This document shows positions 46,480 to 56,748 of a DNA stretch of 64,000 nucleotides, in pieces. The position numbers were made by a program, and so were the translations under genes. The stretch spans positions 179,287 to 243,286 of the forward strand of contig NJFT01000037.1 in NCBI GenBank assembly GCA_002221725.1, in the 5' to 3' direction. This stretch comes from Scedosporium boydii. Its lineage: Eukaryota; Ascomycota; Sordariomycetes; Microascales; Microascaceae. Under the pieces are notes generated by a model. The model was not told the DNA's origin and did not search any database. It saw nothing but the letters and a program-made list of their open reading frames with translations. Each line of letters opens with the position of its first letter. Position 1 is the first letter of the stretch.

Positions 46480-49400
46480 TTAGGCACAAACCCACTCGGC
46501 AAAGACGCACCATCTCGCCGTTCGGTCCGCAAGGACCAAGCCCCGCCAGGTGCCCCTCTCCGAGCACTTGATGATCGTCTCCCACGTGCCGCCATCGCTG
46601 ACTTCCTCATCGCCAGCCGCGCGGGCGCTACCGACGCCGACGCCCTTCTTATCGTCCTTCCTCATGAGGCGAAGGATCTTGCCGCCGGGAGTCTGGATGG
46701 CCAGCTTCGCCGGCTTCTTGTTACCGGGGTATCCCGAGCTGGCCGTGCTGGGGTTGGATCCACTGGCGCTCGACGCCGTCATGCTCAGGGCCGAGCTCGG
46801 TCGAACGAACGGAATAGGACTAACGTTTCCGGGGTTCGAAGACGGCGTAAGGGCCGAGGCACCGGTCGAGCTTGGGTGCTGGCGGATGGCGAAGACGAAG
46901 GTATTGTTGAGGGCGAGCCGCTGGCACTGCGGTTGGACGACGTAGATGTCGTGCCTTTGCGCATGCGGTGTCGGGTGTCGCGTGACGAACTCGTAAGGTG
47001 GGTTCTCGCCCGTGTGGATGATGGGCAGGGCAAAGGCGAGCGGGTGAGGAATGTCCTTGATGCTATGCATTAGGCCCCTCTTACCGGCATAGATCTTGAG
47101 GATACCCTGTCCTTCGTCGCCGGGAAGAAGCGCCTTGACGGCGTACCGCTTTACGCCATTGAACCACTCGGCCTGGGCCAATGCTCGCTTCTTGACAACC
47201 TCGCCGCTCTCGAATACGTCGCCGTCCGGGTCTTGCGTAAAGGCCCGGACTTCCACCTCGGCTGCCACCTCAACGTCAGCGGGGACGTTGAAATTGATGT
47301 GAACCATTTCGAGATCCTCGATGCGGGTAAGGGATGAGTTGTAGTCGAACATCTGAAGACCATTCCGGAAGAAGGGGGGGCAGGCACAGGGCAAGTTGAG
47401 CAAGATCTCGTGAGCCACCGGTGGAACAATGTGTTGCTGGCTGTGGTGCTCGGGTATGTGAGTCCAGCATATCTCCGTGGGTCGGGTCAAGAACCACCAA
47501 GAATCCGCCACGGAGCTGCCCACCGAAGAGTATGCTGCCCGTCGAGGGTTTGAGGGCGCCGCCAACGAGCAGTCCATTATCCTCCATCCGTTGTCGACCA
47601 CCACGGCATTCCACCAGTGATTCGACCTCGGCATAATGGACACCTCCGGGATTTCGCCGGGCGTCTTCAGGTATCCCCGCACGACTTCGCTCTGGATGCC
47701 AACTGCGGCACACATCTCCATAACAAGGACCGCAATTTCTTTGGCACAGCCGCGGCCGGATTGAACGACACGCCTTGTGTCGACATCGCCTTCAAAGTCT
47801 TCTTCCCACAGGATCTTCTCTGACACATATGTGAAAATGGCACGGAGGCGTTGCACATCGCTTCGATACGGCCGACACACGTAGGTCGTGGCAAGGGTGA
47901 TCGCAGTTGTTGTGGGTGGCAGGTTAGCGACAAATCGCGTGTTCTTGTCGACTTGACTGAGGTTGATTGCTTGGTAGTTGATGGGTTCATCCACAGGCAT
48001 GCCATCATCCCCTTCGTCGCCATTGATGCTGTCGTAGAGTTCGTCTGCGGCATTGATGGACGGATAATCTAGCATCTGCGCTCGCTCGCGTCGCTCAACC
48101 CGCTCGTGGCGGCTGAGCGAATTTGAACGGTTGACGTCCCGACGAACTTGAACCCAGTCCACAGCGTTGCCGAGCCCCATCTCTCTAGCGACATCTCCTT
48201 GACGGCTACCCCCAAGGTGTGGGGTGCTGCTCATGGCGGCTGCGTTGGATGCGAGGCCTGATGACGTGGACTTGTTCAGCGGTGATGATTTTACCGCATC
48301 AATATGACTACGACCACTGGCAACTCCAGTCTTTGCGGAGTCCAGAATCTTCTTGAAGATGCTCCTCTTCGGTGGCTTTGGCTGCACAAGTCCTCCGAGT
48401 CCGCCAACATCGTCGTGGAAAGCGACCTGGGACTGCGGACGAGGTTGGTTGGAGGCATGGCTGCTATGATACGTGACACCGGTAAACGGTGTTTCGGGCC
48501 TATCGTCGTCGAGATCACGCATTCCCAAGGCACTTTGGGCGCGGTGCATCCTCCTAGCATAGCTGCCGGCACTTGTAGCACTGATGGCGCCGGCTGACGA
48601 ACCACTCATGAGGCTTCGGTCACTGTTCTGGGTCGTTGTTGTGACGGTACTGCGATTCCCCGACGAGGCGCTCGTCGAGTTCGTCTTAGTGGTGAAGGTG
48701 CGGCCAAGCGCTTCCCGGCCGACCTCATAGGCTGACTTTCGGTGCCGTAGTTTCCGGTCAGGTATCACGGGACCCGGGCCGTCCATGTCTAGTGCTGCCA
48801 TCCCAATTGATGATTTGGGGCGGTCACGAGGCACGTTCTTCGGTGGCGGAATAGGCGGCGTGTCGACGTCTGGCCCGGATACGCTAGAGCTCTGACCGTG
48901 AAGCTTCTGGAATCTCTTCTCCATCCGATCCACGTAATTGTTCAAGTCAGGCAGCGGATGGTCCTTTTCGCCATATCCATTATGATACGAAGGATCTTGC
49001 GAAGATCCTCCACTCCAGGTCTCGTAACCTTCATCCGGGTGCGGGTATCCCATGGCCGTATGAGGCCGGCTTTGAGCTCTTTTTCGGGATTGGCGGGAAA
49101 CCATGTCGAATGACTCCGGAGACCATGGGTCTAGTGGTGGCCCTTCCGACGTGTCTGTTCCTCTCGACATCCCCAGCGCGTCCAGCTGCTCAATGACACC
49201 GTCCATAGCTTCACGGAGTGGTGAAGGTGTCATATGGCTCCCAGTAGGCGACGGAGGACACGGTGACGCCGCACGAGGCGTGTGGTATTGATGCCGGTCA
49301 TCGTGGTGTTGCTGGGTGTTTAGGTGGTGAGGTATACGAGGCGGATCGTAGGAAGCATTGGAGCCATGACGAGAGATGTCGGGTTGGCGATGGTCATAGG

Positions 49401-50463
49401 ATACGTTGGAGCCATGGCGAGAAAGGTCAGGTTGGCGATGGTCGTAAGATGCATTGGAACCATGACGGGAGAGGTCCGGGTGAGGATGATGGTCATAGGA
49501 TGCATTGGATCCATGCCTCGCAGGGGTCTGGTAGGGCTGGTGACGACTATCAAAGGATGCGTTGGAGCCGTGACGGGGCATAGAGGGAGGCATTTGATTG
49601 TACGAGGCATTCGATCCTTGACGGGCGACATGGCGGTGTGGAGGTGGCGCTGGAGGCGGCGGGGAGTCTGCCCTTCCAAACTCTTGAGAGTGGTGCGGCT
49701 GATGGTGATGATGGTTGAAGGATGGGGCTGGCGATACGGCCCGGTCTGGGTATCCGCGGACGGGTGGAGGCACAGGTGAGACCGCTCTCGACGAATAACC
49801 TTGGGGTGGAGGCACTGGTGAAGGGCCCCGGGAGTGGGAGTGATAGGCTTGTTGTGAATGGGGAGGCGGCGCGGGCGAAGCCGCACGTCGCAGATCATAC
49901 GACGACTGAGTAGGAGGAATGGGCGATGCCGACCTCCCTATCCTGCTCTGTTGCTGCTGTGGCTGTTTCTGAGGTGAGTTGGATGTGTCTCTTGATCGGA
50001 CGGTGCCTGGGCGGTACTGTTCAGGCTGCTTCGCAGTTGTATAATGAGGCGCTTTCGCGTACGCTTCAAATGGTTTCCTCCACGACTTCGTCTTTTGAGG
50101 CGGGCCTTTCGGGCTCGGGGTATTGCCTCCTGGTAATGGGCTTACAGAGCGGCTCGTGGGTCGAAAGTCTTCGGGCAGGACTTGGACAAAGTTGGAGGGG
50201 AAGACTCCGACCGTCCTCCTGTCCCGGTAGAGTCTTCCGGTCCACCACGAACCGTCTCCGGCGTTGAGGCATTCTATAAGGTCGCCTTCGATGAAACCGA
50301 GATCTCGTTTTGTCTATATCATGTTGGTTCTGAAATCAGTATAACGGACCCCTCTGACCTCGGTGGTTCAATGTCCAACGCAACGTACCTCTCCTCCCCA
50401 CGAGTACACAGCTCTACACCAACACGGAAACCGAGCTGGTAGAGGCGGCGGTGTTAATGTCAT
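46480..50463 (-). CDS. CYK3: cytokinesis protein CYK3 (SH3 plus transglutaminase-like domain)
   Basis: This is expected at the contractile ring and septum, promoting ring closure and septum synthesis. There are two exons, 50389-50463 and 46480-50313, with a 75-base intron (GTACGT..GATATAG), giving 1302 aa. The SH3 domain is at about residues 13-72 (AVYSWGGE joined to TKRDLGFIEGDLIECLNA, SWWTGRL, VFPSNFV). Residues 75-820 are disordered and Pro/Ser/His-rich, with a tandem RHGSNASYD repeat at 256-348. The transglutaminase-like core (about 845-945) has GRGCAKEIA (C881), SNHWWNAV (H924) and WRIMDCS (D939), so a Cys-His-Asp triad is in place. A beta-rich C-terminal domain with Ser-rich loops follows. 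The start is supported by the Cyk3-typical PFPCWC-like lead into SH3. It diverges from the germinal-centre kinase gene. Confidence 0.93.
49345..49623 (-). repeat. coding tandem repeat RHGSNASYD in CYK3
   Basis: Seven imperfect copies of an R(H/Q)GSN(A/V)S(Y/F) unit, spaced by 8-16 residues, occupy residues 256-348 of CYK3. The central copies share the spacer DHRQPD and are closest to each other at DNA level, pointing to recent unit duplication. Each unit offers a Ser/Tyr pair after a basic residue, a possible phosphosite array (inference). Confidence 0.85.
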
Positions 50464-53400
50464 GATGAACAGGCCGAATTGTGGATGGAAATGGATGAAG
50501 ACGGGAACTCGAGCGCCCACGCGGGCGTGAGAATCAAAAATTGGCCCAGGGCTGAGACAGCAGCGGGTTCAGTGATCCTGGGAGCTTTCGGTTTTTTTGT
50601 TCTCTTCTTTTTATCTTCTCGTAAGGGGGCGGTGGTTCTGTGGTGCCGGGGATTTCTTGAAAACTCGGACTCGGAGCTCGATTTTTTTTTTCTGGTGAAA
50701 TCTACACGATCCCTCGTACAGCTAGCTGTCTTTCGTCGTGATGTTGTGATGTTTTCCGTCGATGTTGCCCGAGCTTCGTGAGCTGGGGAAGTGGGAAAGA
50801 AGGCAAGGTTAAGATAGTTTCACCCAAGCGAGACCACCAAAAACAACACGGGGTCGTGCGATATAATCAAGGGTTTTGCTTTCCGGGGGATAAAGAAGAA
50901 TCGTATGAAGCTGTTTTCCCACAACCTCGTATAATACTTGCCGAGGAATGGAGAAGTACGTATAATCGTCTCAGGCGTCAAGGGAAATATCGACAAGGTC
51001 GAATACGGGAAGGTCGAGACGGTGTGTCGTCGTGTGGATTCATTGTCAACGTTCCTGGATTCGGGTTGGTTGATTTCTGGTGGAGCTTCAGGTGGTGGCA
51101 TCTGGCCAGGGGGCAACAAAACAGAGGGGCCGTCGACGGGGCAACGGAGGATTGGCAAGCCACAAAACGCACATGTGGCTTAGCGCCCAGGAAAATGCTC
51201 GTAAACTGCAAGTCCTCCGTCATAATTTACATTGATTTTGTACAATACATCCAATGTACCTTCGTACCTCAGTCCCTGCAGCACAAGCTCGGCGGATGAG
51301 GTACGAAGTACTTTGGTCAATTTTGTCCATCTCAATTCATCGTCGCAACGGGAAACGGAAGAAGATCAGCAATGCGGGAACAGACTCGCGAGGCCTAGTC
51401 CGAACAAGGTTGACAGAATGATTGAACGGCCCAAGTAAGTAATTGCCTCACAGACATTTAATCCCGATTCAGAAGACGTCGGGCGTGGAAACCCCCGATT
51501 GATGCTTGAAGTGCCTGCTTGATTGCGTATTGCCCGCGGCGATGAAGTCACTCGGTGGAGGCTTTCTTCTTATTACTCGTTCGTCATTGTACTTTTGTCG
51601 TACTGAAGAGAGAGAGTAAGTACCTTCGTACTCCGACGCAGTTGCTCAGGGCAATCGTCGATTCTCTCTCTTCTCACCTGCCTCCACGCCTTCTTCCCAC
51701 ACCCTCTCTGCCTCCTCACCAAATAGTACTACAAAACTACAAATCGCGGTCGCCAGGAATCTCCAGTTCGGACTTCGGACACCGCAACCCCCAGCATGAT
51801 TACAATTCTCTCGTTTGCACTTTCAAAACCGACGCCTCGGGTCGCTATCGCTAGCACTGCCGCCGTGGTTGAAGCTTCAATCTTCCGATCCCAAAGCACA
51901 CGCCATACATTGGTCCGATTCCGCCCGGGCCGTTCGAACGATGCTGTCTCCGGTTTACTTCGTAAAAATTCCATCGTACTAACACATTGCACGGCTCGTC
52001 TTGGATCCAAGGCCAAGACTTATCGTTCTCGCGATGTGGACGCAAGCGCTGCACTGGTAATTACCTTCTCCCGGCACTGCAGATGCTAGAGCATTCAATC
52101 ATACCATATCTGCGGTTCAACTCGGCAACTGCCAGGGAACTACAACCCTATTCGCAGTGCAGTGGGCGAGTAGGGTCCAGTAGCGTCATGCCTGTAATAG
52201 TGTAAACTACTTTCGCACAGCCATTCGCAGCCATTTGATCCTGCCTTAGTCTTCATTTAAGCTAGTGCGCTGCAAGTCTCCAGTTGTCAACCCGCCTCGG
52301 ATGGCCTCAGCTGACCTGAAAAGCAAAATTGAGAGACTGACTTTTTCGACGCCGGTGTTCAGACCCAGAAATCCAGAAATGCCATCGAGATTACACTAAC
52401 TTTTGTCGTCTTGTTCTTCTTTTTTTCATGTCTCTGCCTCAGAAACCGGTTGGGCGCAGATCTGACTCGCCGATGACAGTCCTAAAGAGGTGTTGTCTGC
52501 TTTGACTGTCGACTGTCGTACTAGAACGGGCATTGGCATGAGAAAGCTATCCCAAAGCGGATAAAAGTAAACAAAGCAACCAGCGACCCTGCAACTCTAC
52601 AGCCCGGACAACCACTTCAATCCGCACTCCCCCTTGTGTACTAGTACAAAGATCTGTAAGGGAAATCTGCCTCTTTATCTTGTCCCAGTACCCTTTGACA
52701 AGCCCCCAGCGCCACGGCTTATTTCTTAGGACAGTTGCTCTGGTTTAGCCCCTGGACGCTTTGAAGCTAATCCCTGGTCTGCACCCTAAATAGCCTAGAT
52801 TATACTAGATACCTCCCCCAGAAGTTTGGCTGTCCTGGACAACCTGTGGAGCCAAGAGACCAATTGACCCTAGTTTGATTAAAATGTACTCCGTATAAGC
52901 CGAGTGTAGATGCCCAGATCCACGTTCAGACTCTCAGTCTATCAAACACACACCCCCCCTTCTTCCCTTCTTCCCTACTTCATACATACCTCTTGCATAC
53001 CCGTCGCCTCCGTCACACCATGGATGCAAAGGCAAATGGATCAATCAGTGGATTAGTCTGTTAGTTGCACGCCATGGGAACCGTTCTGGAACCAGGGCAC
53101 CCTAAATATTAACAAGTTGGAACCCTCCATCTTCTTTGGATAATCTATCTCCTTCCTCCTCCCCAACTTGCATCTGCAGACGTCTCCCAGCGTCCTGGTC
53201 TCGTTGAACGTTGGATGTTGGCCTGTTTCGAGACCTCTTTCATCGCCTTCATACTACACTCCTTCCTTCTTGTCATCTTGTAGAACTGACTCGGTTTCAA
53301 CAACAATCGCGTCGCCTGGTTTACGTCGAACCGTCCCTCTCTTTCTCTTGTTTACCTCGACTTCAACTATCCTTCATACTTTCCCCTGCATCGATAGCCG

Positions 53401-53465
53401 AACCCGTAGCACGACGAATAGACCATCCGAAAGCAAACGCATTACACCTTTCATACACAGGCAAC
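50464..53465. promoter_or_regulatory. 3.0-kb divergent intergenic region between CYK3 and the germinal-centre kinase
   Basis: Two septation-type genes face away from each other across this long gap, so it holds both promoters and probably long 5' leaders. It contains a TACGAAGTA word at 51302-51310 and a TACTCCGTA word at 52887-52895. A C/T-rich run at about 52950-52985 looks like the kinase core promoter. No protein-coding gene is supported; small frames here do not splice into anything recognisable. Confidence 0.5.
53020..53064 (+). promoter_or_regulatory. possible upstream ORF in the kinase 5' leader
   Basis: A 14-codon frame, MDAKANGSISGLVC, lies about 400 bases before the kinase ATG and just after the C/T-rich run that may mark the transcription start. 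If it is in the transcript it could reduce initiation at the main start. Its presence in the leader is inference. Confidence 0.3.
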
Positions 53466-55721
53466 ATGGCCGACGACGGTGTTGCCGAAAGTTACCAGGT
53501 CCTGGAGGAGCTTGGCCGTAAGTCCCCCGCCCAGTCTGTACTGATAACGCGGCTTGTTGGTTTCGATCGAGCCTGAGACTGCATCGCGGTTGCTAACCAC
53601 GGTGCTACTTAGGTGGAAGCTTCGGTGTTGTGTACAAGGGCATTGACAAGGCCACGGGCGAAACCGTCGCCATCAAACACGTAAGTGCTTCTTCCCGTTC
53701 CATACAAGACACCAATCAACTCTCGATGTGAACTTGGCTTGAGTCCGGGACTGACATCACATCTTTCCCAGATTGACCTCGAAACGAGCGACGATGACAT
53801 CCAAGAAATCCAAGGCGAGATCTCCGTGCTTAGCACCTGCTCGAGCTCGTTCGTTACGCAATATAAGGGATGCTTCCTCCGCGGTCACAAGCTTTGGATC
53901 ATCATGGAGTATTTAGGTGGCGGTTCTTGTCTAGACCTGGTATGTGTAACATTCTCTGTCCACTCTCTTCGTCCGCTAGTCGGGTGTTGCGTGTTTGCGA
54001 CGAGCTTAACTAACCACCGCATGCCGCAGCTGAAACCCGGAAACTTCCCCGAATCACACATCGCTATCGTCTGCCGAGAACTCCTCCGCGGCCTCGACTA
54101 CCTCCACGCAGAAGGCAAGATTCACCGTGACATCAAGGCTGCCAACGTCTTGCTATCCGACACGGGCAAGGTCAAGCTGGCCGACTTTGGTGTAGCCGCC
54201 CAGCTCACCAACATCAAGTCTCAGCGCAACACCTTTGTCGGAACCCCCTTCTGGATGGCCCCAGAGGTCATCCAGCAAGACGGCTACAGCTTCAAGGCCG
54301 ACATCTGGTCTCTGGCCATCACAGCCATGGAGATGGCCAATGGCGAGCCTCCCCTTTCACACATCCACCCCATGAAAGTCCTTTTCCATATCCCCAAGAA
54401 CGAGCCTCCCCGACTACAGGGCAACTTTAGCAAGGAGTTCAAGGACTTTGTCGCGCAGTGCCTCGTCAAAGACCCCGAGCGCCGACCCACCGCCAAGGAG
54501 CTCCTCCGCCACCGCTTCATCCGATCGGCGGGCAAGGTCGAAGCCCTCCAGGAGCTCATCGCTCGTAGGCAATCATGGGACGCCAACCAGACCCGAAAGT
54601 TGCACCCCGTCTTCTATCAGGAGACCCTGCAGAACATTTCGCCCAAGGATGAAGCCGACGAGTGGACTTTCGATACCGTCAAGTCCGTGGCCCCCAAGCG
54701 CCCCACCATTATCCGCTCTCGCAAGCCGTCATCGATTTTCGCTGCCGAAGATGCTATGCGCAGACTTGAGCTCGAGAACGATCCCCTGCGACCTTCTACA
54801 CCGGTGGGAACTGTGCGTAGGTCGACGGTGAGGCGCCAGCCATCCATCATGACCGCCAACGAGTCATACAACAGTTCGGCTGGCAATACTGGCTCTCTTC
54901 GCCGCAAACCGTCGGCAGCCTACGCTCAAAGCCAAACCGGTTCCGTTAGACGTGTCGGCTCATCGGCCCAGAGAACCCCCGGTAATCCCTCGCCGCGGAT
55001 CGCAGTGGCTAAGCGCCCCCTGCAGCCTGACATGTCGTTCGGCAACTCTGGCTCGACCATGCGGCTCTTCCGCCGAGTACCCTCTGACGGTTCGACGTCT
55101 GGCCAGGTCGGCGATTCGTCCGACGGCGCAGTTTTCAATGAAAACCACCCCCCTCATCACCCAGCCCCCGTCGAGGCTTCTAGCAAGGAAGCTCTACTCG
55201 GCCGCCGCCTTTTCGCCAAGGCCGTCGACCCCACTCTGACCGAGCTGCACGCCCAGACATCAGCCATGGCTAAGCGCGAGGCCCTGGCCAAGCTTTCAGA
55301 CGCATTTTCTCTCCTTGACACCGTCGACCCCGAGGGAGCTTACCACCTCCTCCAGAACTTGGTCACCGCCGTGTCCCAGGACAACAAGCTCAACGCCGCG
55401 TTCCTCAGCCAGGCGGCCATGAAGGGAGCCTCGGCGAACACTCCCCAGGGCACCGTCATCATTAAGAGCGCGTCGACGCCTGCCCCGCCCAACAGCCCTA
55501 CGAAGCTAGTGCTGAGCCAAGCCAATCCCCATCTGAGAAGCCACCGCCGTCGACAGACCGAGATCACCCACGACTTCGTCGACAGGGACGAGAAGGCTGC
55601 TCTTGAGGCCAAGTATCCCGGCAATGAGCCCCAGCCTGGTATGGAGCATTGCAGACAGCTTTCTGATGTCCTTTACGGACGTTGGCTTGAGGGTCTGCGT
55701 CTCCGCTGGCCTGCGGTTTAA
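53466..55721 (+). CDS. germinal-centre (STE20-like, MST/SID1-type) serine/threonine kinase
   Basis: This is probably a kinase of the septation/morphogenesis Orb6 or SIN network (relatives: Nak1/MST-1, Sid1/SepL). There are four exons, 53466-53517, 53613-53680, 53772-53939 and 54030-55721, with introns of 95, 91 and 90 bases, giving 659 aa. The kinase domain is N-terminal: P-loop [11 protein letters not shown] (18-28), lysine in VAIK (K39), HRDIKAAN (128-135), DFG (148-150) and GTPFWMAPE (167-175). All the catalytic residues are there. The tail (about 260-659) is Ser/Arg/Pro-rich with several RRKPS-like sites, ending in a helical segment rich in Leu and Lys around residues 545-590. Intron 3 is a multiple of three with no stop. 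I cannot decide between the MST-1 and SID-1 orthologue groups from sequence alone. Confidence 0.92.
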
Positions 55722-56748
55722 TCAACAACAAATAATTGGCAAGATGGAATGGGAGAAAGGATAGCAGTTAACCCACCTTGGGTTGGCTGTGTCCTTTTTT
55801 TTGTGTTTGAATTTCGCATTTTCCGCATCGTCGTCAGATGGCTTTTCTTCCAGAAAGCATCTAACGATACAAAACAAAAGCATTGTGAGAATATCCTGTA
55901 CGATGGAATTGCATAGACGAGCGCCATTGCATGGCCCTTCAACCGGGGGATGCCATGAATACTCATGCCATCCTCAACCGACGAAGGGTCCGAAAAGGAA
56001 AAGAAAGAGTACGAGGACGAAAAGCACGGAAGCATTGATTTCGATATGCATACACACATTTTTTCTGCATGCGCACCATACAGCATACAGAAGCGCACCA
56101 CACAAACAACACCTAATAATTCGCATCGGAGGGGAGAGCAGGGGAGCAGGGGAGCAAAACACATTACACATATCAGACTTGACGAGTGTCATGGCGTTAT
56201 GGCTCGAGTGAGTGCGGAGGGTCTTTTCTTTTTTTTTTTTTTTTTTTCGATCCAGTCTGCATGGCTGGTGATGTATGATGGCATGTTTGATTTTGACGAT
56301 TGTTTCCCATGACATTGGTATTTCTGCGCGGCGTTTGCATTGTTTGAGTTCTCGGGGCACAGCAGGCGTTTTGTCGGTTTATTCTTTTTCTTTCATCTCG
56401 GTTCAGGGTTCAGACATATGGATGTTGGAACTTGGCCTTTCTTTCATGTGGATGGATACTCTTAGAGGGAGCATCTTGAACAAGTGGAGGAGACATAAGA
56501 GAGGGAACTGAGTTGGGTTTGATATCGGAGGGAATCCAGGGTTGGCATGTTTGACTTATTGTGTTGGTAGATAGATACCGTTAATTACCGCCCCGAATAG
56601 ACAGAACATCTTCGGTGGGAAACTTTCTGTGTGTTGTCCAGGGCCTGTGACGCTTTCTATTCGTAACGTTCTTCCCAAGTCCAAGAACTAGATAGCCTCC
56701 CCATTGCCCGGACTCCTAGATAATAGTGATGTGTGTGTACATAGAAAG
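55722..56748. other. convergent 3' region between the kinase gene and RAI1
   Basis: About 1.0 kb between converging stops. It includes a T-rich run at about 56224-56247 and otherwise unremarkable sequence. No gene is supported; the small frames on both strands overlap each other and lack domains. Confidence 0.5.

Noticed and set aside
49345..49623. CRISPR-like spacing of the repeats in CYK3
   Set aside because: The repeats are in frame, vary in unit length, encode a conserved peptide and lie in a eukaryotic exon.
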